From NCBI GenBank assembly GCA_021809545.1, contig JAKAYL010000005.1:1-57293 (forward strand): 57,293 nt of DNA. Direction: 5' to 3'. The stretch's first letter is position 1. Every line of letters begins with the position of its first letter. The translations under genes were made by a program, and so were the position numbers. Positions 32,301 through 42,200 of this stretch are shown piece after piece. The notes below the pieces were generated by a model, which saw nothing but the letters and a program-made list of their open reading frames with translations, did not search any database and was not told where the DNA came from. This DNA is from Thermoplasmata archaeon (GTDB lineage: Archaea; Thermoplasmatota; Thermoplasmata; Lutacidiplasmatales; UBA184).

Positions 32301-32627
32301 CTACAGCATCCGGACTATTTCTGCGTGCTCGACGCCGTCGAGGAGCGTGGTGGCGCCCTCTTCGAGGAGACCGGCCTTCTTGGCCACGCCGACCGTTCGG
32401 CTCCCCAGGAGGTTCACGATCGTGGAGGCCCGGATGAGCTGGACGAGTTCCTCCTCCGCGACCGGGGTCGAGCCGTAGAACCCGGGGCTGACCAGATATT
32501 CCCGGCGCCCGGTCATGAGCTTCTTTCCGAGGAGGTCGCGGTCGCAGGCGGCGAGGACGGTCTCCCCCTGGGTGCGGTGGACCCGGACGACCATCTCCTT
32601 CTCCCCGTCCGTCACATCAGTTTCCAA
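32301..32627 (-). CDS. DUF424 family protein
   Basis: A 108-residue archaeal DUF424 protein. 'VRVHRTQGETVLAACDRDLL' and 'GKKL' with 'VSPGFYGSTPVAEEELVQLI' then 'ASTIVNLLGSRTVGVAKKAG' are the conserved blocks. Function is unproven; the family is found in most archaea, often next to nmd3 or translation genes as here. Its start overlaps the mcm stop by 16 bp, indicating coupled translation, and nmd3 follows 16 bp later. Confidence 0.9.
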   Translation of the reverse strand: METDVTDGEKEMVVRVHRTQGETVLAACDRDLLGKKLMTGRREYLVSPGFYGSTPVAEEELVQLIRASTIVNLLGSRTVGVAKKAGLLEEGATTLLDGVEHAEIVRML

Positions 32628-35600
32628 AGCCCCGACCCCGTCCTCGGCTCGTAGATCTCGTTCAGTCGTCCCATCTCATGCATCAGCTTCAGGACCCGGT
32701 CCTTGGAGATCCCCTTCTTCTCCCCTTCGGCCACCAGGTCTTCCACCGTGAACCCGCTGGGAGACTGCTTTTGCAGTTCCACCATCACCTCGCGGAGGGT
32801 CTGCAGGGCGTTCCGGGCACTGGTGCTGATCCCCACGGTGATGTAGTCGATGTCCAGCACCGAACCCTCGGAAGAGAGCACGGTCTTCAGGAAGTGTTGC
32901 AGGATGGTGATGGCCCGTTCTGCGTCCGCCTTTGTGGCGACGGGGGAGAGCCGGGACCGTGCCGACGCCTCGGTGAGACGGACCAGCGCTTCCACCTGCC
33001 GGAGGGTGATGGGGACCGGTTTGTGCTCCCCCTCCCCCTGTTTCCGGAGATCGACGAAGAAATCGAGGAGCGCCTTGTGGGCCGCCTCCTCCATCACGGG
33101 GAAGACGTTCCGTTTGGCGTAGGCGACGTACTTGCGCATGAAGTCCGTGGAGAAGCGGTTCAGGACCACCTTCACCGGCGGTCCCTCCGGCCCGGCCTCG
33201 GTCCGCTTGGCCTCCCTCCCCTCCGCCTCCACGTGCTGGGCGAGGATGGCACCGGCAAGGGCCCGGTCCTTCTCCCGTTCGGGCTTGTCCAGGATGGCGA
33301 AGATGACGTCGAAACGGGAAAGGAGCGTGGGGGCAAGATCGATCTCCTCCGCCGGCAGCTTGTCCGGGGTGAACCTCCCGAGCTTCGGGTTCGCCGCGGC
33401 GAGCACGGGGCAGTGGGCCGGAAGGGTCGCTGTGATACCGGCCTTCGCGACCGACACCGTCTGCTGTTCCAGGGCTTCGTGGATGCTCGAGCGGTCGTTG
33501 TCGCTCATCTTGTCCAACTCGTCGATGCAGACCATGCCCTGATCCGCGAGCACCATCGCGCCCGCCTCCAGGGTCCACCGCCCGCCGCCGAAATCGTCCT
33601 TGACAGCGGCCGCGGTAAGACCGGCGGCGGTGGATCCCTTGCCGCTGGTGTACACCCCTCGGGGGGCGATGTTGTCGGCGATGTAGCGGAGCATCTGGCT
33701 CTTCGCGGTGTTGTGGCTCACGATGCCGTTGGCGAGGAAGCGGTGCGAGCCGGGGACTTCAATATCGTAGACCGTGGTGATCCCTGCGGGGGCGATCGAG
33801 ACCACGCGTTCCCCTTTCTGCGGGTGACGAAGGGATTCACGACGGGCACGTGCGTGCTCTACGACCTTCTCGAGGCGGGCGCGCTTCCTTGCGCTCTCGA
33901 ATCCTATCTCCGCAGCAAAGCGAAGGAGGGAGCGGCTTTGGTGGATCTTCAGGGTCCCGACCTTGCCGCGAGCCTTCGGAGGAACCGCTCCAACGATGTC
34001 GCTGGAGATGCCCCAGCGGAGCAGCAAGTGCTGAACATCCCGAAGGAACTCGAGGTTGGACGAACTTAGGGTGATCGAATTCTTCTTCTGGGCGGGTGCG
34101 AAAGACTTTCCCTCAGCTTCGTACAGCCAGCGGAGGAACGCGGCCGCGACGCTGTTCCGGGACCTTAGGACGGGTTCCGGGACCCTCCCTTCCCGGAGGA
34201 AGGAGAGCCACGAAGCGACGGAGGTTCCCGGGATGTCGAAGTGCGGGTGGGCACCCTGCTTTCGTGAGGACGGCGGGGCACCGAAGGTATTCTGGACGAG
34301 GGCGGAGAGTTTCGGGACGAGGTCGGCTCCTGCCGGGGGAACCCCGTAGCCCACGTGTCGCGGCCGGACCCAGCCTTTCCCGAGCAGGTATCCGAGGAGC
34401 GCCGCGAGGTCCTCGTCGAAGTACCGGGGGACCCGGACCTGTCCGGAGCTTTGAGAAGACAGGGGTGCGGCCCACTCCGTCGGGACGAGGGTGGTCTTGG
34501 TGCAAGGAATGGTGTCGGCGACCACGAGCTGGTCTCCGATCTTCAGGCTGTCCAGCCGCCTCCACTCTTGACCCGAGTGCGAACCCTGTTTCCAGATCCG
34601 TAGGGGGTGATTGAGCGTTCCCTGGATGCACTTTCCGCTCTCCGTGACGATCTCCAGGATGGGCTGGTTCTCGTAGCGATGGAAGCGCGTGGCCAGCCCC
34701 CGCGGTCCCAGTCCGTTCCCGATCCGGACCGGGGTCCGAAGGTCCTGGAGATGCCGGGTGCCCATCCGCTCCAGTCGCACGGAGGTGCCGTCGCCGAGCG
34801 TGACCCTCTCGTCCCCGATCAGGCATCCCGGGTCCCCGACGAGCAGCACGTGGATGTCGCCCCGGATCCGGACCCCGTCCGGCTGGTACTTCGCCACGCC
34901 CCCGAAGAGTTGGAGGGCGATGGCCTCCTTCTCGACCCGCATCCCCTGGATGGAGGGGGCCATGGAGTCCACGAAGCGGTCGAAGACCCCTTCCTGGTCC
35001 CGGAGAGCCTCGATCTGGCGGACCTCCTCGTCGGAGATCTCGATCTCCTTGAACTCCTTGTCCTCCTTCAGGATGTGGTTCACGAAGAGCACGACGTCAA
35101 AGACGGTGTGTTTCATCCCGGCGCCCTTGGGCATGTTCCGGGGGACGCTGCGGAGCACTCCGGTGACCTCGAGACGGTTCCCGGGGATCACCTTGCCCGT
35201 GAGGTCCTCGGTGACGAGGAGCGTCAGTCCCTCCGGGTGGGTTCCCCCCTTGAGCATCTCCGGGTTCTCCTGGATCTCGAGCTTCTGGGAATCGATGTAG
35301 GTGGAGGCCTCCGGGATGAGCGTGAACTTGGTCTTGCCGAGGGGCTTGTCGCAGCTGCTGCAGACGGTCGCCTCCTTGAGGGTCTGGGAGACGTCGTCCT
35401 GCTCGATGACGGTGCGGCCGCGGCAGGCGATGCACTCGTAGACGGCCCTCTTCAGCTGGGGGCGGACCTCGGTCATCCGCCGGACGATGCCGTCGATGAT
35501 CAGGAATCGGTTGAGGTGGGTCTCCCGGAGCATCCGGATGGGGACCCGCTGGGAGGAGGGGAGCCCGGAGACACGGACCCGGAGCTTCATCGGGGTACCT

Positions 35601-35854
35601 TCCCGGGTCGGCTGGGCCTCCTCGAGGGCCCTCTCTCCGGCCACGAGCGTGGGCTCGGGATACTGGAGCAGGTGATCCGCGAGGGGAGAGTCGTGGGCGT
35701 CCACCTCGGTGAACTCGAGCTCGAAGGAGCGGTTCTCGGGGTACTTCTGGACGAGGCTCGCCAGCCTCCGGCGGATCTCCGGATCCTCCAGGAGGCGGGT
35801 CCACCGCCCTTCAAGCTCCGTGGAGGAGAGCTGGAGTCCTTCGCCAACCGCCAT
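32612..35854 (-). CDS. mcm: MCM replicative helicase, intein-containing
   Basis: Hexameric 3'-5' helicase that unwinds DNA at the fork. The N-terminal domain has a Cys4 zinc site ('CIACRGR', 'CSSCDK', about residues 141-168). The AAA+ core has Walker A 'LLVGDPG...TAKSQML', interrupted by a 372-residue intein (344-715), Walker B 'MVCIDELDKM', the arginine-finger block 'LLSRFDVIF', and sensor regions. The C-terminal winged helix is near 1000-1080 ('FTVEDLVAEGEKKGISKDRV'). The spliced product is about 708 residues, normal for archaeal MCM. It is the central gene of a compact minus-strand cluster and overlaps DUF424. Confidence 0.95.
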   Translation of the reverse strand: MAVGEGLQLSSTELEGRWTRLLEDPEIRRRLASLVQKYPENRSFELEFTEVDAHDSPLADHLLQYPEPTLVAGERALEEAQPTREGTPMKLRVRVSGLPSSQRVPIRMLRETHLNRFLIIDGIVRRMTEVRPQLKRAVYECIACRGRTVIEQDDVSQTLKEATVCSSCDKPLGKTKFTLIPEASTYIDSQKLEIQENPEMLKGGTHPEGLTLLVTEDLTGKVIPGNRLEVTGVLRSVPRNMPKGAGMKHTVFDVVLFVNHILKEDKEFKEIEISDEEVRQIEALRDQEGVFDRFVDSMAPSIQGMRVEKEAIALQLFGGVAKYQPDGVRIRGDIHVLLVGDPGCLIGDERVTLGDGTSVRLERMGTRHLQDLRTPVRIGNGLGPRGLATRFHRYENQPILEIVTESGKCIQGTLNHPLRIWKQGSHSGQEWRRLDSLKIGDQLVVADTIPCTKTTLVPTEWAAPLSSQSSGQVRVPRYFDEDLAALLGYLLGKGWVRPRHVGYGVPPAGADLVPKLSALVQNTFGAPPSSRKQGAHPHFDIPGTSVASWLSFLREGRVPEPVLRSRNSVAAAFLRWLYEAEGKSFAPAQKKNSITLSSSNLEFLRDVQHLLLRWGISSDIVGAVPPKARGKVGTLKIHQSRSLLRFAAEIGFESARKRARLEKVVEHARARRESLRHPQKGERVVSIAPAGITTVYDIEVPGSHRFLANGIVSHNTAKSQMLRYIADNIAPRGVYTSGKGSTAAGLTAAAVKDDFGGGRWTLEAGAMVLADQGMVCIDELDKMSDNDRSSIHEALEQQTVSVAKAGITATLPAHCPVLAAANPKLGRFTPDKLPAEEIDLAPTLLSRFDVIFAILDKPEREKDRALAGAILAQHVEAEGREAKRTEAGPEGPPVKVVLNRFSTDFMRKYVAYAKRNVFPVMEEAAHKALLDFFVDLRKQGEGEHKPVPITLRQVEALVRLTEASARSRLSPVATKADAERAITILQHFLKTVLSSEGSVLDIDYITVGISTSARNALQTLREVMVELQKQSPSGFTVEDLVAEGEKKGISKDRVLKLMHEMGRLNEIYEPRTGSGLWKLM
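33710..34825 (-). other. MCM intein (372 aa) with degenerate LAGLIDADG domain
   Basis: The intein begins at Cys344 ('CLIGDERVTLGDG') and ends 'FLANGIVSHN', followed by extein Thr. Block B is 'GTLNHPLRIW' with its His. The insertion splits Walker A exactly between GDPG and TAKS, a known kind of intein site in an essential ATP loop. The middle has LAGLIDADG-like helices 'LAALLGYLLGKG' and 'FLRWLYEAEG'. The catalytic acidic position is Lys in the first (GKG for GDG) and Glu in the second. Splicing residues look intact, but homing activity is probably weak or lost. Confidence 0.92.
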
Positions 35855-35871
35855 GATCTGATGAGGGCCCT

Positions 35872-37191
35872 TCAGGGCTCCAAGCGGAATCGGTCCCGGG
35901 GGAAAAGCCTTGCTTCCCGGACGTTCGGAAGCTGGGCCAGTTTGGCCGTCAGCCGGTCGAGCCCGAGCGCAAAGCCCCCGTGGGGGGGCATGCCGTAGCG
36001 GAAGGGCTCCAAATAGCCCGTGAAATTGGCAGGGTCCAGCCCCGCTTCCCGGATCTGGGAGGTGAGCCGGTCGATCCGGTGCTCCCGTTGCCCGCCGGAG
36101 ATGATCTCCTGACCCCGAAAATCGAGATCGAAGTAGTTCGTCTTCTCCGGATGGTCATCCTGGTGCATGGCGTAGAAGGTGCTCCGTTTGAGCGAGGTCG
36201 GGAACTCGGTGATGAAGTACATCTCGGCGCCGTGCTCCTTGGCCACGAGATCGCCCAGGGTCTTCTCGTCCTCGGTGCCGAAATCAGCCTCGCTGGAAGG
36301 CTTTCCGAGCATCTCCATCGCCTTGCCGAAGGTGACCCGGGGGAAGGGGCGCTTCGGTTGCGGGAGGCTCCCCGCCAGCGGGTGCTGGGAGGCGGTGAGG
36401 GTCTTCCGGGTGTGCTCGAGCGTGCGGCAGAGGAGTTCCTCGATGGTCGTCCAGAGGGTCTCCGGACCGTCAAGGTAGGCCATCTCAGCATCGACGCTCG
36501 TGAACTCCGTCAGGTGGCGAAGCGTGTCACTGGGCTCGGCCCGGAAGGCGGGGGCGATCTCGTAGACCCGCTCGATGTCGGTCGCCATGAGCATCTGCTT
36601 GTAGAGCTGTGGGCTCTGGGCCAGATAGGCCCGGCCCCCGAAGTAGTCGAGCGAGAAGAGCGTGGCCCCTCCCTCGGCTCCCTGCTTGAGGATCTTGGGG
36701 GTCTCCACCTCCAGGAAACCCAATTCCCGGAAGGAAGCGCGCAGACCTTCCGCCAGGGCCGCCCGGAGTTCGAAGACCTCCTGGTTGGCCCGTTTCCGGA
36801 GGTCGAGGAAGCGGTGGTTGAGGCGGGTGTCGAGTTCGGCGCCGACCTTGTCGATGACCCCGAGCGGGAGCGGGGCTTCCGCGGCGGAGAGCACCTCTCC
36901 CGTCTCGGCGAGGACTTCGGCACCGATCTTCGCCTTCGGGTTCTCGGCCACCTGCCCCTCAAAGGCAACGACGGATTCCCGGGAGGTCTTCCCAAGGAGT
37001 TCGAAGAGGGGGTCGGGGGTCACTCCCTTCTTCAGGGTGACTTGGAAGAGGCCATGACGGTCCCGGATCACAGCGAAGCTCAGGCTGCCCAAGGCCCGGT
37101 AGTCCTGGAGATGGCCGGCGACCCGGACCTTCTCTCCCTTCTTCAGGGGAAGGTCCCTGGAGTAGGTCCGTTCACGGGGCAGGGGTACCAC
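35872..37191 (-). CDS. aspS: aspartyl-tRNA synthetase, archaeal type
   Basis: Charges tRNA-Asp, and possibly tRNA-Asn if nondiscriminating. The N-terminal OB-fold ('[20 protein letters not shown]') reads the anticodon. The class II core has motif 2 '[20 protein letters not shown]', '[13 protein letters not shown]', and motif 3 '[14 protein letters not shown]'. Length 439 and lack of the bacterial GAD insert make it archaeal-type. The 'AGH' in the OB fold places His where some nondiscriminating enzymes have it (inference). Its start overlaps the end of pyrG by 20 bp and mcm follows 17 bp later. Confidence 0.95.
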   Translation of the reverse strand: MVPLPRERTYSRDLPLKKGEKVRVAGHLQDYRALGSLSFAVIRDRHGLFQVTLKKGVTPDPLFELLGKTSRESVVAFEGQVAENPKAKIGAEVLAETGEVLSAAEAPLPLGVIDKVGAELDTRLNHRFLDLRKRANQEVFELRAALAEGLRASFRELGFLEVETPKILKQGAEGGATLFSLDYFGGRAYLAQSPQLYKQMLMATDIERVYEIAPAFRAEPSDTLRHLTEFTSVDAEMAYLDGPETLWTTIEELLCRTLEHTRKTLTASQHPLAGSLPQPKRPFPRVTFGKAMEMLGKPSSEADFGTEDEKTLGDLVAKEHGAEMYFITEFPTSLKRSTFYAMHQDDHPEKTNYFDLDFRGQEIISGGQREHRIDRLTSQIREAGLDPANFTGYLEPFRYGMPPHGGFALGLDRLTAKLAQLPNVREARLFPRDRFRLEP

Positions 37192-38791
37192 CTCCCTGTC
37201 GGGCGAGGGCGGCGCGGACGAGCCCCACGTAGAGCGGGTGGGGTGACTCGGGGCGGGACAAGAACTCGGGGTGGTACTGCACTCCGACGTAGAAGGGGTG
37301 CTTCGGCATCTCCAGCACTTCCACCCGTCCGTCGGGGGCGTGCCCGGTGACCCGGAATCCCTTCTCTTCGAAGCGCTCGATGAACTCGTGGTTGATCTCG
37401 TAGCGATGGCGGTGCCGCTCGCGGATGTCCTTGCGGCCGTAGATGCGGCTGACCAGGGAACCCTCGGTGAGCACCACCTTCTCGGAACCGAGGTGCTGGG
37501 TTCCCCCGAGGTTCACGACCTTTCCCTGTTCGCGCAGGAGATCGACCACCGGGTTCTTCGTACCCGGATCGAACTCCGTTGAGTTGGCGTCAGGGAGGCC
37601 GAGCACGTTCCGGGCGAACTCGACGGCCGCCAGTTGGAAGCCGAGGCAGACCCCGAGGAGGGGAGTGCCGGTCTCCCGGGCGTGCTGGAGTGCGAAGAGC
37701 TTGCCGTCGATCCCCCGGCGGCCGTAGCCTCCCGGGATGAGGATACCCTGGACGGAGTTGAGGCGTTTCTGGAGCTCGGCGTCCTTGGCGAGGTCCTCGG
37801 CGTCGAACCACTGCATCCGGACCTTGACCCCCACACCGCCCTGGGTGTGGTGGAAGGCTTCCGTGTGGGAAAGGTAGGAATCCTTGAGCTCGGCGTACTT
37901 GCCGACTACGGCGACGGTCACCTCGCCGGACGCCGCGTGGTAGCGCTCGGTGAAGCTCTTCCAGCCCCCGAGGTCCACGGGGCGCTGGGGGATGTTGAGG
38001 ATCTGCATCAGGCGGTCCCCGACCCCTTCCTCCTCCAGGTGGAGGGGAAGGTCGTAGATGCAGCTCATGTCCGGGACGGAGATGACCATCTCGGAACGAA
38101 CACCGCAGAAGAGCGAGATCTTCTGCTTGATCTCGGAGGAGATGGGGTTGGTGGACCGGGTGACGATCATGTCGGGCTGGATGCCCAGGGAGCGCAGTTC
38201 CCGCACGGAGTGCTGGGTAGGCTTCGTCTTCGCCTCGCCCACGGCCCCGACCACGGGGACCAGGGTGGTGTGGACGAAGGCCATGTCCTCCTTCTTCCCG
38301 ACCTCCATCCGGAGCTCCCGGAGGGCTTCGAGGAAGGGCATCGACTCGATGTCACCGACCGTGCCGCCGACCTCGATGATGGCGACCTCGGCGCCGGAAC
38401 TCTCGCCCACTTCCCGGATGAGGCGCTTGACCTCCCCGGTCACGTGAGGGATGATCTGGACCGTGTTCCCGAGATAGTCTCCCCGGCGCTCCTTCTCGAT
38501 GACGGAGCGGTAGACCTTGCCGGTGGTGATGTTATGGTTCCCCGCGAGGCTCTCCCCGAGGAAGCGCTCGTAGTTGCCGAGGTCAAGGTCGACCTCGGTG
38601 CCGTCGTCCAGGACGAAGACCTCCCCGTGCTGGTAGGGGTTCATCGTGCCGGCGTCCACGTTGAGGTACGGGTCGATCTTGATAGGGGTGACCGAGACCC
38701 CGCGAGCCTTGAAGATCCGGGAGATGGAGCTGGCCGTGATGCCCTTCCCCAGACCGGAAATGACCCCTCCGGTAACGGCGACGTACTTCAT
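37172..38791 (-). CDS. pyrG: CTP synthase
   Basis: Converts UTP to CTP with glutamine as ammonia donor. The N-terminal synthetase domain has the P-loop '[16 protein letters not shown]', '[13 protein letters not shown]' and '[14 protein letters not shown]'. The C-terminal class I amidotransferase has catalytic Cys in '[11 protein letters not shown]' and the His-Glu pair in '[12 protein letters not shown]'. ATG 38791 gives 539 residues, the normal length; the ORF-track extension to 38878 runs inside the upstream gene. It overlaps that gene by 4 bp (ATGA) and aspS by 20 bp. Confidence 0.96.
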   Translation of the reverse strand: MKYVAVTGGVISGLGKGITASSISRIFKARGVSVTPIKIDPYLNVDAGTMNPYQHGEVFVLDDGTEVDLDLGNYERFLGESLAGNHNITTGKVYRSVIEKERRGDYLGNTVQIIPHVTGEVKRLIREVGESSGAEVAIIEVGGTVGDIESMPFLEALRELRMEVGKKEDMAFVHTTLVPVVGAVGEAKTKPTQHSVRELRSLGIQPDMIVTRSTNPISSEIKQKISLFCGVRSEMVISVPDMSCIYDLPLHLEEEGVGDRLMQILNIPQRPVDLGGWKSFTERYHAASGEVTVAVVGKYAELKDSYLSHTEAFHHTQGGVGVKVRMQWFDAEDLAKDAELQKRLNSVQGILIPGGYGRRGIDGKLFALQHARETGTPLLGVCLGFQLAAVEFARNVLGLPDANSTEFDPGTKNPVVDLLREQGKVVNLGGTQHLGSEKVVLTEGSLVSRIYGRKDIRERHRHRYEINHEFIERFEEKGFRVTGHAPDGRVEVLEMPKHPFYVGVQYHPEFLSRPESPHPLYVGLVRAALARQGGGTPAP

Positions 38792-39147
38792 GCGTAGTGG
38801 GAGAAGGCGGTGCTCTCCTTTTTCCGGGACTGCTGCGTGCTCTCTTCGCGCGACTCGGCCTTCTGCTCCTCGGAGCATTCCTTCTCCGTGACCCAGAGCG
38901 TCCGGACTTCCTCCGGATGCTCCCGGGCGAGAAAGACCCCGGCTTTGAAAGCGGAAATGAGGAGGTCCGCCATCGAATCCTCGTCCTCCTTCTCGAGGCG
39001 GCCGACCCCTCGCCAGAACGTGTCGGGGGACCTTCCGGCGACCTCTAGGTAGAGCGTGATAACGTCGTAAACATCGGTCTCCTCCGACCCCAACTTGACG
39101 TGCAAGTGCTTTGTCTCGTCCTTCTTAACCGTAGAAACCGCGACCAT
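38788..39147 (-). CDS. hypothetical protein, first gene of the pyrG-trm1 cluster
   Basis: A 119-residue protein starting at the ATG 39147 ('[20 protein letters not shown]'). The first 85 or so residues look like a small mixed helix/strand domain ('[20 protein letters not shown]', '[20 protein letters not shown]'). The tail is Glu/Lys/Ser/Gln-rich and likely disordered. Its stop overlaps the pyrG start by 4 bp. The frame keeps the composition of its neighbours, so it is probably real. I do not recognise a family. The ORF-track N-terminal extension to 39240 runs over a hairpin and is unlikely. Confidence 0.65.
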   Translation of the reverse strand: MVAVSTVKKDETKHLHVKLGSEETDVYDVITLYLEVAGRSPDTFWRGVGRLEKEDEDSMADLLISAFKAGVFLAREHPEEVRTLWVTEKECSEEQKAESREESTQQSRKKESTAFSHYA

Positions 39148-39227
39148 GCGCAGGGGTAGCGCCCACGCTGAAGATAAAGTTGTCCCGTCGGCCGACTTCC
39201 GCTCCGTCGCCTTGGAAGCCTGGCGGA

Positions 39228-39253
39228 GCCCCTCTCTCACCGGAGAGAGGGGC
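39228..39253. terminator. perfect hairpin after the giant surface protein gene
   Basis: GCCCCTCTCTC (39228-39238), loop ACCG, GAGAGAGGGGC (39243-39253): an 11-bp perfect stem 10 bp past the stop of the giant gene. No T-run follows on the minus strand, so it may be a 3' end stabiliser or insulator and not a classic terminator. Confidence 0.5.
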
Positions 39254-39262
39254 GGTCTTCCC

Positions 39263-42200
39263 TTAGGCCGGTTGGGTCAGTTCCCACCGAGCGAGCAGGA
39301 GCTGTCCATCTTGCCGCGCCACTTGGGCCGAGTCGAAGGAGAAGGTGCTGGAGACCCCGGGAGCCGACCCCGGACCGGGTGTCCTTTGGAGCGGGGGCTG
39401 GTGCCCAACCACCGTGTGGGAGACCGTCGTGAGCGGTGGGGTGACGACATTGGGTCCGGGCCCCGGATGGATACTGGTGTTGCCCGTGACGTAGATCCCC
39501 GAGATCATGCCTCCGGTCGGTAGGGGAGTATTGCCGGGATTGCACTTCGCGTTGGTGTACGTCGTCATCGGGTAGCACACGTTGGTGTCGTAGGCTTCTG
39601 AACCTCCGGGGGCTCCGTTCCCACCATTGTTGGTTCCCTCCACGAACCTGAGTTGGATGACTTGACCCGTATAGCCGTTTAGGTTGAGCTGAACCGGACG
39701 CCATCCCCAAGTGCTCACTGTCGCTGTGTGGCCAGAGAGATATCCATAGTACTCATATACGTTGTACGAAGAGTAAGTGTATCCGACCACTGTGGGGTAT
39801 CCGGTGCAGCCGGTGTATTCCTCGCTGTTGGCCGACCACACCACCACCCAATTGGCGGTATTGGCTTGGGCAATCTCGAGTTCCAGGTTCTGTGCCGGGT
39901 CGGCCGTCATTACGTAACAAGGGCCGAGACTCGACGGGCCCACCCAGAAGACGTTCGAGAAGAGGTAGTTGAATGTCAACTGGGCATTGATCGCCGTGGA
40001 GAGGTCGATAGGGCGGGAGTAGAGGGAGTCCCACATGTTGGGGTCCATCACAGCAGTTGAACCGTCCCAAGCCGCGCTGACCCACGCCGAACCCGTGGGC
40101 GGGGCTCCGGCGTGGAGTGCGGCAAGCGAGGGGGAGAGGGCAGCGCCAGAGTAGACTCCCCAAACATCCGTGGGGACGCTGGTGGCACCGGAGACATACG
40201 GGGTGTTGGATTGGGACGAACCCACGGTCACCTTGAAGTTGTCGATGAACCATCCCGTCTGAGCGGAAACGGAACTCGTGCCACAGTTGGTGGTATCACC
40301 CTCGACGTAGCCAAACGCGATGTAGACTGTGGAGCCAATGTAACGGCTAAGATCGACCGTTTCGGATTGCCATCCCCCGGTTCCTCCCGCGCTCGGTCCT
40401 GTGAAGACCGGCTCGAGATAACAGGTACCACCCCCATCGTAGACTTGCACGGTTGTCTGATTGTTCGTAGGTGTGGGACCTGGGTTGTTGATGTCGCAAT
40501 TGGCGAGGTACTGAGTATAGCTCCAACTACTTCCCGAAGGCAGGTTGGCCGGGTTGGTGGTGATACAGATGGCACCTCCGTTGGTGTAGGTGGCCATATT
40601 GTACTTCATCCACCAGGTGGCTGTTGCGGTCGTCGAACCGGCAGGAATGGTGATCGGACTCGTGAAGGCCCACTGGACACTGTTCGGGTTCCCCGTAGAG
40701 TCCATGATGGCCAAGGAGGCGCATTGCCACTGCGTGTTGTAGCAGGTCTGTCCGTCCATCCCCCAGCTGTCGGGGCCGGCGTAGTTGGTTCCGGAATAGG
40801 AACACGGAACACCTTGGGAAACCGCTGTCGGCCATTCCTGCGGCACCGCATGGCCATCCCAGTAATAGGCACTGGATCCTGGAGATGGCTGATCGCACGA
40901 CTGGGGAGCCACGTTCGCCTGGTAGAGGGTAAGCTGGCTGTGCGTCCAGGCGTTGGAGTTGTCCTTGGTCGCATCGTAGAAGAAGTAGACTGTGAGGTTT
41001 CCCGTGGCGAAATTGGCAATGCCCGGCAGGATCTGGCCCGCGGTCGAGGAGGTGATCACGGCGGTGATCTCGTTCACTCCGGCATAGAGCGGGGTCCAAG
41101 GTACGGAGAATTGTCCCACCCCGAGGAGGGCGGAACCCGTGGAACTCACCGAAGAGCCACCTACTGCGAGGGACTGCGTGCCCAGGATGTGGGAGCCATC
41201 GTAGATGCTCACAGCAACGTTCTGCGCGGTGGCCCCCCCGAAGTTGGTGACATTGACCCGGATGAGGTACTGTTCCTGCAATTGGGGATGCATGTTGTCG
41301 AAGTTGGTCCATGGGCTGGTGAGGACGGAGAAGGTGATGTCCGGGGTCGTGACGATCGTGTCGCTATTCGGTAGGATGCGACCAAAGAACGTCGCCACCC
41401 TCAGCATCGTCAAATTCAATTGCTGGGAGTCATTGGTGTTGATGAGGCTGAAGGCCCAGTAGGCCGACTTCCATCCGGTGACACCCTGGGTGTCCGTCGC
41501 TGCGCAATAACTCTGTCCGGTCCAGTAGTCGGCGGGCGCTGACGTCACGTTGTAGTAGAGCGAGCCAACACCGATGCCGGAGGGAGCACAGGTGTAGTTC
41601 CTGTTCGCACTGTTCGAGGTGACGTAGGGGATGTTCATCCCGTTCCCGACAGTGTCTCCGGTCCGGCCAATGACGCTTGAGACGTAGAGGGGAGTCTGGG
41701 CGCCGGTAAGCGCGGTTCCAAGGTAGGTGTTTGCAAAGGAGTTCACGATCGTGTCGGTCGTTGGGACCGTCATCAGGCCGCCTCCGAGGTAGAGAAGCGA
41801 GCTGGACTTGCCCCCGTTGATCAGGAAGCCGGCCAGGAGATTGGCGTCGGGGTCCGTGAGGGGACAGTAGGTGCCCGCCGTGTACGTGACCATCCCGCTG
41901 TTCCAGACCACGAGGTTGTAATTGCTGAGGATGTTGGCGACAGTCCCGCAGCCGGTGTTGATGTAGGTCGTGTTGATGGTCGTCTGGCTGAAGCCGGCAG
42001 CGATGAGCGCGGGGATCACCGTGGTGTTGGTGTCATCTGGGAAGGTCGCCTTGACACTATGGAGGGTGTCGTCCACCACGAGGACGCTGTAACTCACGAA
42101 GACCTGGGGGTTGAACAGCGAACTCATCATGAGGTTGTTCCCGGCGTTAGAGTCGTTGGTGGGGGGGACGATCAGGGCGCCCACGGTCACGGTACCCACG

